From Rhizomicrobium electricum (GTDB taxonomy: Bacteria > Pseudomonadota > Alphaproteobacteria > Micropepsales > Micropepsaceae): DNA of 64,000 nucleotides. A program made the translations under genes and the position numbers. Location: positions 248,001 through 312,000 of the forward strand of contig NZ_JAASQS010000003.1 in the NCBI RefSeq assembly GCF_011762045.1. The letters run 5' to 3'. The notes beneath the pieces were generated by a model. That model was not told the DNA's origin and made no database searches. It was given only the letters and a program-made list of their open reading frames with translations. Within the stretch, counting starts at the first letter, position 1. Every line of letters begins with the position of its first letter. Of this stretch, positions 54,851-64,000 are shown in pieces.

Positions 54851-57800
54851 TCATTTCCGGGTCAGCTTTAATACCCGCACCGGCCCCAGCAGGCCCGACG
54901 GCTTCAACGGTGCATCGGCGCGATAGGTCGGGATGATGGTGAAAGTGTACTTCTGTTTTGCATCCGGCTGGGCGTCGCCGATCAGGCGGTTGACCCAAAG
55001 ATTGGCTACCTTCACTTCCAGCACGTTCTTGCCCGGCTTCAGCGCTTTGGTGATGTCGAGCTTGTAGGGCGTCGTCCACACCGTGCCGAGCGGCTTGCCG
55101 TTGAGCCGCACCTCCGCAAGTTCCTTCACGGCGCCGAGATCGAGCACATACGCACCAGCCCCCTTCGCCGGCATAGCGAATGTCTTGGTATAGGTGGCGA
55201 TGCCCGAGAAGTATTTCACACCGGCATCGCTGTTCTCGTTCCACGGCGCGAGGTTCGGCAGCGTGACGGATGCCGGTGCACCTCGGTTCGACTGGAATGC
55301 GATGGTCCAGGCGCCGGTGATGGTGGTTACCGGCGTTTCGACCGGCGCTTTTACCGTGTGCGATGGCGCTTTCGCGGTCCCGCGGAACACCACGAAGGCC
55401 GAACCGTTGGCCGGCAAACTCAATGGCACCGCCGTACGGCCATTGCCGATCTTGTATGAGGCGGGCGACGTCTTGCCCGTCGTCGCATCCCAAATCTCCG
55501 GTCGCTTGCCGTCGACGCGGAACGTAGCGGTGACATCGACCGGCTTATCTTCGCGATTGGAGACGAAATAGACCTCGCCATCCGCGAGCTTGCGATGGAT
55601 GTAGAGAAGTTTGACGTCCTTCCGGTCCCAGGCGAAATCCGGCGCCACACCGATCGCGCCGAACGCCTCTTCCAGCGAGCCGGATGGGAATACCCTACCC
55701 TTGCCGAGCGCGTGCGCAGCGCCGTCCTTCCCGAACACCGCATCGCATTCGGCCTGGAACGCGGCCGGATCGTCGGCGAGGCTCGGACTTTCGCTGGGAC
55801 GCTTGCCCACCACTACGGCCCCAGCTTCGGCCAGCGCGCGGACCTTCCTTAGCGCGGTCAAGGTCATCTTGTCCGACGAGCCGCCGAGGTAAAGAACGCG
55901 ATAGCGCATGCCGGTTTCGGTCGCGAGTTGGCCGCCGTCGACCGACAAGCGGTTGAGCAGGACATCCTCGTTGGCGAAGTCGAACGCGTACCCGGCGGGA
56001 ACACCTTCGACGCGCTTATTGCCCCAAAGGGACACGATCGGCGCCTCCTGGCCGTAGAAATAGACGATATCGCCGACATACTTGCCCTGCTGCAGGAGAT
56101 ACGAAGCGCGGGCGAGATAATCGAGCCACGGCTTGGCCATCTCGGCCCAGGTCTCATGCCGGTTGAAGAACTGACCGAATGGCCCGAGCGACAAACCCGG
56201 CGCCTTGTCGATCGGCTGGTGCACCGACGTGTGAATGCCGAGCTTGTTGCCGCCGAGCGCGAAGATCAGATCGATCCATTTCTTGGTGTCGCGTGGCGCC
56301 CAGTACCACGGCTGCAGATCGCTGGTCAGCGACTCCATATTGACGATATTGGCGCCATAGATGTGCGCTGCCGATGCCGCCCCTTCGATATCGGCCTCAT
56401 ACGCCAGCATCGCCGGGAACTTGTCGCTGTTGTAAGTCCACATCGCGGCACCGACGGAGTCGTACCAGTGGCGCATATCCATGTCGTCGCCGAAGGTCGG
56501 ACGATGATTTTCCAACGCCTGACCGCCGCACTTCAGACCCTTCTCGTGCACGACCTTGCAGAATTCCTCGTATTCCGCCTTGGCCAGCAACCCATCCACC
56601 GTGCGACGCCAATCGTAGAGAAACTTGTCGCTGGCATCGGGGGAATTCACCATCACACCGGTGAGCGCCGGCAGATACGGTGTCGGGTCGTAGCCCCGCA
56701 CGACCTTGAATTCGGCGACGATGCTTTCGGTCCAGTTCTGCTCGCTGATTTCGGTCGAGCCGAGGCCGATGGAGGTGAGCCCCTTCTTTCCCATCAAATC
56801 CGGACCGGTCACGGTGCGATAGAAGTCGATGTAGTTCTCGGCATAGGCGCGCATATGGGCCGGATTGAGCTTGTCGGCCTCGAGCCCGGTCGCTTCGGGC
56901 GGCGCCGGATGGTTCTCCTTGCCGACCGGCGAATAGCCGAGGCGCAACACCACCCATTTGCCGGCGGGCGGAGTCCAATCAAGCGTGCCGTCGGATTTCA
57001 TCTTGCCGGTAAGATCGACCACGCTCGCGGGATCGACGGCGGTGCCGGGTGCAATTTCCCGTGTGCCGGCGATGGCATAAAAATCGCGCGGCGGCGCGGC
57101 GAACATCGCCTTCTTTTCGAACTCGTGCACCGTAGCGGCGGCGCGGAACGCCACTTCGCGAATGTCATAGGCGCGCTTCGGCGCCGGCTTCGAATTGTTG
57201 GTGATAAGGCCGGGCGCGGCATCTTCCTTGGGCCGGAAACTGACCGGGATCGGCGGATTGGCTTTCAGCACCAGACGGAAATAACGCGCGGTAACAGGCG
57301 GGAAACCGATGGTCTGCTCGCCCATCTGCATGCGCTGAAGCTGCGCCACCTGCGGAAAATCGGCGACGTGCCGCCAAGCCTCGCCATCATCGGAGGCTTC
57401 CACCACGAGCTTATAGCCCAACGCCTGCGGCACGATCATGCCGAGAGTGACGCCCTGAATGGTAGCGGGCTTCTTGTATTTCACCGATACGTACACATCG
57501 GCATCATCGGTTGTTGGCGTCAGTACAAAGCCTTTCGACAGATCGCCGTCAATTAACTGCGCGGACTCGATCTTACCGGACGAGGTTTCGGCTGCGGCGA
57601 TCTTCGGCTCCTCGGCGGTGGCCCGATAAGCCAGCACGACCGCGTCACGATAGAAATGCAGGTTGGCGGTCTTCGGCGTCGGCGGATGATCGCCGAACCA
57701 CGGCGCATTCTGGATCGGACCGATCACGTCCGGCGGCTGGGGCAATACGCCGTGAAACACCTTACCGCCTTCGACCGGCGTGGCGCTCCACACCAGCTTT

Positions 57801-58210
57801 TTCATCGACTGCTCCGGCGTGACCCACGGCCCGCCCGTCATGCTCCATCCCGGCGCGGCACCGGTGCCGACGCTGATGCCGAGCTTGGCTGCTTCGCCTA
57901 TCGCGTAGCGGAACGCATCCTTCCATTCGGGCGTCAGATATTCGAGACGCTTCTCGACCACCGTCGGCGTGTCGATGGCGGCGCTGCCGAGGCCGACCGA
58001 GGAGATGCCGACGCGATGCATCCATTGAAGATCCTTGTCGATCCCGTCCTTGGTGACGTTGCCGTTCATCCACGGCCAGCCGACGCCCGGACGCGCCGAC
58101 GAAGGCGGCGCGCGGAAGCCGTTCAACAATGCATCGGAACCGGCAGACGCCGGCAACACCACCGCGGCGGAAGCCAGCAGCAGCGACACGAAACACTTCC
58201 CGAATTTCAT
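54851..58210 (-). CDS. GH106 alpha-L-rhamnosidase (tandem copy B)
   Basis: A 1119-aa protein with a Sec signal peptide ending ASAG (about 24). It opens WPWMNGNVTKDGIDKDLQWM, then GAAPGWSMTGGPWVTPEQSM; the barrel has STEISEQNWTE and ENHRPTFGDDMDMRHWY; the C-terminal sandwich has LDLGAVKELAEVRLNGKPLG. It is clearly related along its full length to the gene immediately upstream (58227-61610), sharing for example LYIHRKLADGEVYFVSNR-like and AQPDAKQKYTFTIIPTYRAD-like blocks (landmark: DAKQKYTFTIIPTYRAD). The pair is probably a tandem duplication. It should release rhamnose from RG-I oligosaccharides in the periplasm. Confidence 0.9.
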   Translation of the reverse strand: MKFGKCFVSLLLASAAVVLPASAGSDALLNGFRAPPSSARPGVGWPWMNGNVTKDGIDKDLQWMHRVGISSVGLGSAAIDTPTVVEKRLEYLTPEWKDAFRYAIGEAAKLGISVGTGAAPGWSMTGGPWVTPEQSMKKLVWSATPVEGGKVFHGVLPQPPDVIGPIQNAPWFGDHPPTPKTANLHFYRDAVVLAYRATAEEPKIAAAETSSGKIESAQLIDGDLSKGFVLTPTTDDADVYVSVKYKKPATIQGVTLGMIVPQALGYKLVVEASDDGEAWRHVADFPQVAQLQRMQMGEQTIGFPPVTARYFRLVLKANPPIPVSFRPKEDAAPGLITNNSKPAPKRAYDIREVAFRAAATVHEFEKKAMFAAPPRDFYAIAGTREIAPGTAVDPASVVDLTGKMKSDGTLDWTPPAGKWVVLRLGYSPVGKENHPAPPEATGLEADKLNPAHMRAYAENYIDFYRTVTGPDLMGKKGLTSIGLGSTEISEQNWTESIVAEFKVVRGYDPTPYLPALTGVMVNSPDASDKFLYDWRRTVDGLLAKAEYEEFCKVVHEKGLKCGGQALENHRPTFGDDMDMRHWYDSVGAAMWTYNSDKFPAMLAYEADIEGAASAAHIYGANIVNMESLTSDLQPWYWAPRDTKKWIDLIFALGGNKLGIHTSVHQPIDKAPGLSLGPFGQFFNRHETWAEMAKPWLDYLARASYLLQQGKYVGDIVYFYGQEAPIVSLWGNKRVEGVPAGYAFDFANEDVLLNRLSVDGGQLATETGMRYRVLYLGGSSDKMTLTALRKVRALAEAGAVVVGKRPSESPSLADDPAAFQAECDAVFGKDGAAHALGKGRVFPSGSLEEAFGAIGVAPDFAWDRKDVKLLYIHRKLADGEVYFVSNREDKPVDVTATFRVDGKRPEIWDATTGKTSPASYKIGNGRTAVPLSLPANGSAFVVFRGTAKAPSHTVKAPVETPVTTITGAWTIAFQSNRGAPASVTLPNLAPWNENSDAGVKYFSGIATYTKTFAMPAKGAGAYVLDLGAVKELAEVRLNGKPLGTVWTTPYKLDITKALKPGKNVLEVKVANLWVNRLIGDAQPDAKQKYTFTIIPTYRADAPLKPSGLLGPVRVLKLTRK

Positions 58211-58226
58211 GATGTGCTCTCTTCTA

Positions 58227-61200
58227 TTACTGAACGCGGTCGATGCGGACCGGTCCTATCAATCCCGACGGTCTGAGCGGCGCATCGGCGCGATAGGTCG
58301 GGATGATGGTGAAGGTGTACTTCTGCTTTGCATCCGGCTGGGCATCGCCGATCAAACGATTGACCCAGAGATTGGCGACTTTCACGTTCAACACATTGCG
58401 GCCGGGCCTGATCGCCTTGGTGACGTCGATCTTGAAAGGAGCCGCCCAAGCCGTCCCCACGGACTTGCCGTTGAGGCGCACTTCGGCCAATTCCTTGACG
58501 TCGCCGAGATCGAGCACATAGCGCACGCCTTTCCGCTTGCCCGGCATGGTGAAAGTCTTGGTGTAGGTGCCTTCGCCCGAGAAATACTTCACACCCGGAT
58601 CGGCGCTTTCGTTCCACGGTGCAAGACGATCGAGCGTGACGGACGCAGGCGCTCCACGGCCGGGCTGAAAAGCGACGGTCCAAGCGCCATCAATCTTGGC
58701 AACCGCCGTTTCGGTCGGAACGCGCAACGCCTGCCCGTGCATTTTTGTCGGCTTGCGGAACACCACGAATGCGGAACCGTCGGACGGAAGCGACAAGGTC
58801 ACGTCGGTACGGCCATCCTTTGCAGTCCAGGACACGGGGCTGACCTTTCCCGTGACCGCATCCCACAATTCCGGCACTCTGCCCGACACGCGGAAAGTGG
58901 CAGTAAAGTTCTCCGGCGTCTTCGACCGGGTGGCTACGAAATAGAGATCGCCGTCCGCAAGCTTGCGATGAACATGCAGCACCATCGCGTCGGTGCCACG
59001 GACCGCAAAATCGGGCTTTAGATCCATCGCGGCGAATGCCTCCGGCAGGGTGGTAAACACCTGTCGGCTGGCGAACAGCGCATCACAAGCCGCCGCAAAC
59101 GCTTCCGGCATATCGGCATGACTTGGGGACGAGATCGGGCGTGTTCCGACGATCACCGCTCCGGCATCGGCCAGCGCACGCAGCTTTTTCAACACCGAGA
59201 CCGTCAAATGTTGCGACATGCCGCCGAGATAAAGCACGCGGTACCGCATGCCGGATTTGGTGACGAGCGCACCGTGATCGACCGTCAGTTCGTTCAACGC
59301 TTCGCTATTGAAGAAATCGAACGCGTATCCCGACGGAACCTCGATCACGCGCTTCTCGCCGAACAGCGACGTCAGCGGCGCTTCCTGACCGTAGAAATAC
59401 GCCACGTCGGCAGCGAAACGGCCCTGCTGTAGCAGATAGGATGCACGCGCAATGTAGTCGGTCCACGGCCGCGCCATACCGGCCCAGCTTTCGAGCCGAT
59501 CGAACATCTGGCCGTAGCCCGACAAGGTAAGGCCCGGCGCCTTGTCGACCGGCTGATGCACCGAGGTATGGATGAACATGCGATTGACGCCGCGCGCGAA
59601 CGCCATGTCGACATAGCGCTTGAGACCGGACGGGGCCCAGGCCCAGGGCTGGCGGTCGCTGGTCAGCGATTCCGCGCCGACGAGATTCTGGCCATAGATA
59701 TGCGCCACCGAGGCCGCACCCAGAAGATCGGCTTCGTAGGTCAGTTGAGCCGGGAACTCATCGGTATCGTAGGTCCACATCGCGCCCATCGGCATATCGA
59801 AATGCCGGCGCATTTCCATGTCGTCGCCGAATGTCGGGCGATAGATTTCCAGCGCCTCGCCTTCCGCCTGCAGCCCTTGTTCGTGCGCGAAGCGTACGAT
59901 TTCGCCGTAATGATTGGCCGCCAGCAGCTCTTCTACCGTGCGGCGGAAATCCCACAGGAATTTGTCGGAGGCGGCAGGACTTTCGACGGCCGCGCCGGTG
60001 AGGACCGGCAGAAACGGCGTCGGACCGTAGCCGCGCAGACGCTTGAAATCGGCGATCAGGTTTTCGGTCCAATTCTGCTGTCCGACTTCGGAGGAATCGA
60101 TCAGGATCGACCGGATGCCGCGCTTGCCGAACAGATCGGGGCCCGCCGCATTGCTGTAAAGGCTGAAATACTGGCGCAGATAGTCCCGCACATGTTCGGC
60201 ATTGAGCTTGTCGACTTCGAGTCCGGTGGCTTCGCGCGGCGCCGGATGGTTTTCCTTGCCGACCAGCGAATAGCCGAGGCGCAGCACGGTCCACTTTCCC
60301 GGCGGCGGCGTCCAATCCAGCGTGCCGTCCGGTTTCATCTTGTCGGTGAGGTTGACGACGCCAGCCGGATCGATGGCCGAGCCGGGCACAAACGCGGACG
60401 CCGATGCCAAAGCATAGAAATCGCGCGGCGGCGCGGCGAACATCGCCTTCTTCTCGAACTCGTGCACGGTAGCGGCCGTGTGAAAAACGAATTCGGTGAT
60501 TTGATAGATGCGCTCGACAGGAGCATCACCACCAATCGTCGGATTGGCACTCGTCTGGCTGACGCTTCCCGGCGGCAGATAGCCCGGTGCGGCATCGGTC
60601 GTGGGACGATAACTGCGCAGCAAAGGCGCCGCCGGCTTCAGCACGACGCGGAACCGGCGCGCAGTCACGGGCGCGAACGAAATCGTCTGCTCGCCCATCT
60701 GCATGCGCTGAAGCTGGGCCGCAGGCGGAAAATCGGCGACATGCCGCCACGTTTCGCCGTCATCCGATGCTTCCACGGTTACGCGATATCCCAGCGACTT
60801 GGCTACATTCATGCCGAGCGTCACGCCCTGGATAGTGGCAGGTCGCTGGAATTTTCCGGCAATCCAGATATCGGCATCGGGCGTTGCGGCCGTCAATTTC
60901 ACCGCGTTTGCGAGATCGCCATCGGCCAACTGTTTGGGATCGAGTCTGCCGCCGTTCCATTCCACATCGATCACCGCCGGACTTTCGACCGGTACCGGAT
61001 AGGCGAGCACGAGGCTGTCGCGATAGAAGCGCAGCGCGGCCGTCTTCGGCGTCGGCACATCGTCTCCCGCCAGAGGCGCATTCTGGATCGGGCCGATGGT
61101 ATCCGGCGGCTGTGGCAGGACACCGTGAAACGGCTTGCCGCCTTCGACCGCTGTGGCGCTCCACACCAGTTTCTTCATCGCCTGATCGGGAGTTACCCAC

Positions 61201-61610
61201 GGACCGCCGGTCGTGCTCCAGCCGGGCGCCCCCTCGATGGCGACCTCCATGCCGTATTTGTCGGCCGCACGGACGGCATAGCGGTAGATACTTTTCCATT
61301 CGTCGGAGAGATACGGAACGCGATGATCGACAACCGTCGGGGTATCGATTGCGGCATCGACCGCCGGAAACCCGACGATCCCAATGCGATGCATCCAGGC
61401 AAGGTCCTTATCGATCCCTTCGCGGGTGACATTGCCGTTCATCCACGGCCAGAAGACGCGGGGACGAGCCGCCTGGGGAGGCGCTATAAACCCACTCGCC
61501 AACGCGTCGGAGGGCCGGACCGGCTTTTTACCGCCGCTGGCCGGAAGGAACACTGCCGCCGATGTAAGCAAGGCAAGCACAAACAGACGCTTGCCGCTGA
61601 TGGACGGCAT
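58227..61610 (-). CDS. GH106 alpha-L-rhamnosidase (tandem copy A)
   Basis: The protein is 1127 aa from ATG 61610, which has GGGAGG 6 nt upstream; upstream in-frame codons to 61688 are not homologous and include the operator motif. Signal peptide about 1-26. Blocks match copy B: WPWMNGNVTREGIDKDLAWM, EGAPGWSTTGGPWVTPDQAM, DSSEVGQQNWTE, EIYRPTFGDDMEMRRHF. It carries an insertion around residues 360-385 (PGYLPPGSVSQTSAN) that copy B lacks. Copy B follows after 16 nt, so the two are one operon. The motif TTGATCGAATTTG lies 40 nt upstream. Confidence 0.9.
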   Translation of the reverse strand: MPSISGKRLFVLALLTSAAVFLPASGGKKPVRPSDALASGFIAPPQAARPRVFWPWMNGNVTREGIDKDLAWMHRIGIVGFPAVDAAIDTPTVVDHRVPYLSDEWKSIYRYAVRAADKYGMEVAIEGAPGWSTTGGPWVTPDQAMKKLVWSATAVEGGKPFHGVLPQPPDTIGPIQNAPLAGDDVPTPKTAALRFYRDSLVLAYPVPVESPAVIDVEWNGGRLDPKQLADGDLANAVKLTAATPDADIWIAGKFQRPATIQGVTLGMNVAKSLGYRVTVEASDDGETWRHVADFPPAAQLQRMQMGEQTISFAPVTARRFRVVLKPAAPLLRSYRPTTDAAPGYLPPGSVSQTSANPTIGGDAPVERIYQITEFVFHTAATVHEFEKKAMFAAPPRDFYALASASAFVPGSAIDPAGVVNLTDKMKPDGTLDWTPPPGKWTVLRLGYSLVGKENHPAPREATGLEVDKLNAEHVRDYLRQYFSLYSNAAGPDLFGKRGIRSILIDSSEVGQQNWTENLIADFKRLRGYGPTPFLPVLTGAAVESPAASDKFLWDFRRTVEELLAANHYGEIVRFAHEQGLQAEGEALEIYRPTFGDDMEMRRHFDMPMGAMWTYDTDEFPAQLTYEADLLGAASVAHIYGQNLVGAESLTSDRQPWAWAPSGLKRYVDMAFARGVNRMFIHTSVHQPVDKAPGLTLSGYGQMFDRLESWAGMARPWTDYIARASYLLQQGRFAADVAYFYGQEAPLTSLFGEKRVIEVPSGYAFDFFNSEALNELTVDHGALVTKSGMRYRVLYLGGMSQHLTVSVLKKLRALADAGAVIVGTRPISSPSHADMPEAFAAACDALFASRQVFTTLPEAFAAMDLKPDFAVRGTDAMVLHVHRKLADGDLYFVATRSKTPENFTATFRVSGRVPELWDAVTGKVSPVSWTAKDGRTDVTLSLPSDGSAFVVFRKPTKMHGQALRVPTETAVAKIDGAWTVAFQPGRGAPASVTLDRLAPWNESADPGVKYFSGEGTYTKTFTMPGKRKGVRYVLDLGDVKELAEVRLNGKSVGTAWAAPFKIDVTKAIRPGRNVLNVKVANLWVNRLIGDAQPDAKQKYTFTIIPTYRADAPLRPSGLIGPVRIDRVQ

Positions 61611-61649
61611 GATTTTCCTCCCGAATGCACCCTTCGATAATGTTTGGTG

Positions 61650-61662
61650 TTGATCGAATTTG
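61650..61662. promoter_or_regulatory. TTGATCGAATTTG motif upstream of the GH106 pair
   Basis: Exact 13-mer shared with 39678 and 43429, here 40 nt upstream of the GH106 start and 116 nt upstream of the divergent GH2 gene. CGCATTTCTG follows 10 nt later as a possible second half-site. Confidence 0.6.
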
Positions 61663-61777
61663 GCGCATTTCTGTTCTAACTTGCGCACTTTAGATCACTC
61701 GTGCTAACGCAACAACGGGTCCAGACGCGGACTGTACAAGGCGTCGCAGAGCGCCGGGCGAGAGGGAGACTAGCGTG

Positions 61778-64000
61778 ATGCGCATCAACCGTCGCGAGTT
61801 TGTCGGCATGGCCGGCGCCGCTGCAGCCGTTCCAGCCGAAGCTGCCCCCCTCAACCTGGATACGATCGTCATTCCCGACCAAGGCTGGCGGTTGTGGGTC
61901 GACGACAAGGCTGCCTGGCGCGACGACGCAATCTTCCTGCCCGGCGAATTCGATCTCAAGACGCTGCCGCTGAACCCGCCGACCGGGGGATGGGATGCGC
62001 TTGCCGGCATCGCGGTCGGCCTGCCCGCGACCGTCGAACAGCATTATTGGGGAGCATTCGGAAGCCGTCCGTATACGGAACGCGAGTTCACCTATGCCGC
62101 CACCGACACGGAGCCCAAAAACGGCATTTACGAAGGCGTTTCATGGTGGTGGCGCGACATCGACATTCCCGCGGCGATGGCGGGCAAGCGCCTGATCCTC
62201 ACGGTGCGCGGCGCACGGCAGCGGGCCGAGGTCTATCTCAACCGCAAGCTGGTCGGGTACTCGATCATCGACCAATTGCCGTTCGAGTGCGACCTGACCG
62301 ACGCGGCGGCACCGGGCGGTAAAAACACGCTGGCGATCCGCATCACCAATCCGGGCGGACGGCTCGACTGGGTCGACGGCGACACGATCGAGTGGGGCAA
62401 GGTCCGCATCCAGAAGAGCCACGGGTTCGGCGGATTGGACCGTGGACTGACGATTTCCGTCCACCCGATGGACGCGCGCATTGCCGATGCCTGGGTGCTC
62501 AACACACCGAAAGCGGGAACGGTTCACGCATTTGTGACCGTCGCCGGCACCAAAAACACAGAACGGCAGATCGCGCTCAGGATCGTCGACACGAAGACCG
62601 GCAAGAAGCTGCCGGCACAAGTCATATATGTAGGCACCGAAGGCAGCACATTCCGGTTCGAACTGCGCGCCCGAAAGCCTGCCATCTGGGATCTCGATAC
62701 ACCGGCGCTCTACCGTCTCGAGGTTTCCCTCAAAACCAAACAAGGCCTGTCGCGCAAAGACGTGCCGTTCGGCTTCCGCTGGTTCACGTCCGACGGCGTT
62801 GGCTCGAATGCAATGTTCAAGCTCAACGGCCGGCGCATCAAGCTCTACTCGGCGATCTCCTGGGGCTACTGGGGGCTCAACGGACTGTGGCCGACGCCCG
62901 ACCTCGCCGAAAAAGAAGTGCGCGCGGCCAAAGCGCTCGGCCTCAACTGCCTCGCCTTCCACCGCAACCCCGGCAAGCACGACGTCCTCGACGCCCAGGA
63001 CCGCCTCGGCCTGCTCCGCGGCATGGAGCCGGGCGGCGGCAAATTCATGTTCGGCAAATGGCCTGCCGGCACGCCGCTAGACCAGCATAGCGTCGTGATG
63101 CAGAAGCCCGACACCGAAGCCGACAAGTTCTGCCAGCGTTACGCCATTGCCAAGATGAAGCTGATGATGCGCACGTTCCGCAGCCATCCGAGCCTCGTCC
63201 ACTGGACCCTGCAGAACGAAAACAACGCCGACTTTAACGATCCGACCGTGCTCCAGGTGATGGAAGAACTGCGGGCCCTGGACGAAAGCCGCATCATCCT
63301 GATGAACGACGGCATGTCCTCACCCGAATATCGCGCCGCCCAGGCGTGGTACGAACCTTACAATCCAGTGCTGCACCGCTCCGACAAGGAACCGTGGGGC
63401 CAGTGGTGGGGCGATCATCAGGGCGCCGGCGACCAGTGGTACGACCGCTTCTATCAGGACCCGGAACACTTCACGTATCGCAACACGCTGGCGGCCGGCA
63501 TCGTCCAATACGGCGAGATGGAAGGCTGCGCGGTTCCCGACAACCACACCATGATGGTGGCCGAGATCATCGCGCGCGGCGGCAAGGCCTACGACCGCAA
63601 AGACCACGAAGAGATCCTGGCGGCGTATCAGACGTTCCTGAAGCGCTGGAATTTCACCGCCGCGTTCCCGAGCGCCGAAGCGCTGTTCCTCTCCATCGGC
63701 CGCAAAAGCTATGTCAGCTGGCAGAATTATATGGAGAATGCGCGCATCGCCGACGCCGTCGACTACGCCGCGATCTCCGGCTGGGAAACCACGGCCATCG
63801 ACAATCATTCCGGCATTGTCGACAATTTCCGCAACTTCAAATCCGACCCCAAACTGATCGCCGGCAGCCTCAAGCCGGTGCGGCCGGTCGCCAAGCAACG
63901 GCAGACGGTGGTGGCGCGCGGCGAGGTTGCCAAATTTGATCTTTACCTCCTGAACGACACCGGCAAGCCCGTAACGGGACGGCTGAAATTCACACGGATC
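61778..64000 (+). CDS. GH2-superfamily glycosidase, N-terminal 741 residues (runs off the right edge)
   Basis: ATG 61778 (or the adjacent GTG 61775) follows GAGGGAG. The N-terminus INRREFVGMAGAAAAV is a Tat-type signal. A sugar-binding jelly roll follows (about 75-200, with YEGVSWWWRDIDIP and RQRAEVYLNRKLVGY), then an immunoglobulin-like domain (about 235-340) and a TIM barrel. HWTLQNENNADFND supplies the expected acid/base Glu; VQYGEMEGC may hold the nucleophile. It is a distant GH2 and not a close LacZ relative. The divergent promoter with the GH106 pair suggests action on RG-I fragments. No stop is reached. Confidence 0.8.
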   Translation, partial: MRINRREFVGMAGAAAAVPAEAAPLNLDTIVIPDQGWRLWVDDKAAWRDDAIFLPGEFDLKTLPLNPPTGGWDALAGIAVGLPATVEQHYWGAFGSRPYTEREFTYAATDTEPKNGIYEGVSWWWRDIDIPAAMAGKRLILTVRGARQRAEVYLNRKLVGYSIIDQLPFECDLTDAAAPGGKNTLAIRITNPGGRLDWVDGDTIEWGKVRIQKSHGFGGLDRGLTISVHPMDARIADAWVLNTPKAGTVHAFVTVAGTKNTERQIALRIVDTKTGKKLPAQVIYVGTEGSTFRFELRARKPAIWDLDTPALYRLEVSLKTKQGLSRKDVPFGFRWFTSDGVGSNAMFKLNGRRIKLYSAISWGYWGLNGLWPTPDLAEKEVRAAKALGLNCLAFHRNPGKHDVLDAQDRLGLLRGMEPGGGKFMFGKWPAGTPLDQHSVVMQKPDTEADKFCQRYAIAKMKLMMRTFRSHPSLVHWTLQNENNADFNDPTVLQVMEELRALDESRIILMNDGMSSPEYRAAQAWYEPYNPVLHRSDKEPWGQWWGDHQGAGDQWYDRFYQDPEHFTYRNTLAAGIVQYGEMEGCAVPDNHTMMVAEIIARGGKAYDRKDHEEILAAYQTFLKRWNFTAAFPSAEALFLSIGRKSYVSWQNYMENARIADAVDYAAISGWETTAIDNHSGIVDNFRNFKSDPKLIAGSLKPVRPVAKQRQTVVARGEVAKFDLYLLNDTGKPVTGRLKFTRI

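Noticed and set aside
55928..61640. Long plus-strand open frames opposite the two GH106 genes
   Set aside because: Low-complexity Arg/Gly/Ala composition, no start signals, and the minus strand encodes full GH106 enzymes.

Overview
The window is GC-rich, gene-dense DNA that looks like an alphaproteobacterium. The evidence is large TonB-dependent receptors of the Caulobacter/Xanthomonas/Sphingomonas type, a Pseudomonas-type galactose 1-dehydrogenase, FCD-type GntR regulators and a Nudix hydrolase with a rhizobial-style box. I cannot fix the genus. I see no tRNA, rRNA, CRISPR array, insertion sequence or phage gene. About two thirds of the window is one long accessory region for degrading plant cell-wall polysaccharide, most plausibly arabinogalactan and rhamnogalacturonan I (RG-I), and for using the released galactose, arabinose and rhamnose.

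Layout. 1-2.0 kb: an edge-truncated GH43 enzyme and a GH27 alpha-galactosidase, both leftward. 2.3-10.8 kb: an envelope block with a Nudix hydrolase, an OmpR-type two-component system, a 1254-aa autotransporter, an EF-hand protein and a CpxP/Spy-like protein. 10.8-15.5 kb: a GH51 arabinofuranosidase, divergent from a GntR regulator, a Tat-exported Nif3-like protein and an Old Yellow Enzyme. 15.5-18.1 kb: a leftward operon of sugar lactonase, GntR regulator and D-galactose 1-dehydrogenase. 18.4-22.8 kb: a TonB receptor and a GH53 galactanase. 22.8-28.6 kb: a leftward operon galT-galK-galE-GH2 beta-galactosidase. 28.8-33.4 kb: an aldo/keto reductase, an L-arabinonate-type dehydratase and a vSGLT-like sodium/sugar symporter. 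33.6-35.6 kb: a zinc alcohol dehydrogenase and a second aldo/keto reductase. 35.7-64 kb: the rhamnose half, with RhaT, an unusual in-frame rhamnulokinase-rhamnose isomerase ORF, a second TonB receptor, three GH28 enzymes, three GH106 alpha-L-rhamnosidases, RhaD aldolase, a DeoR-family regulator, a ketopantoate-reductase-like enzyme and an edge-truncated GH2 enzyme.

How it fits together (inference from family knowledge). TonB receptors import oligosaccharides. GH53, GH2, GH27, GH51 and GH43 remove galactan, galactoside and arabinan side chains. GH28 and GH106 enzymes remove galacturonate and rhamnose alternately from the backbone. Galactose can enter the Leloir pathway (galTKE) or an oxidative route (dehydrogenase, lactonase, dehydratase) that could also take L-arabinose. 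Rhamnose goes through RhaT, isomerase, kinase and RhaD.

The strongest unexplained signals are two families of short repeated motifs in the intergenic regions. One is an AT-rich palindrome, ATTTATCATATAAAT and near copies, upstream of the galactose/arabinose genes. The other is TTGATCGAATTTG, upstream of the rhamnose genes. I propose they are the operators of the 16.4-kb GntR regulator and the 51.4-kb DeoR regulator. The single ORF joining kinase and isomerase is the most unusual gene.
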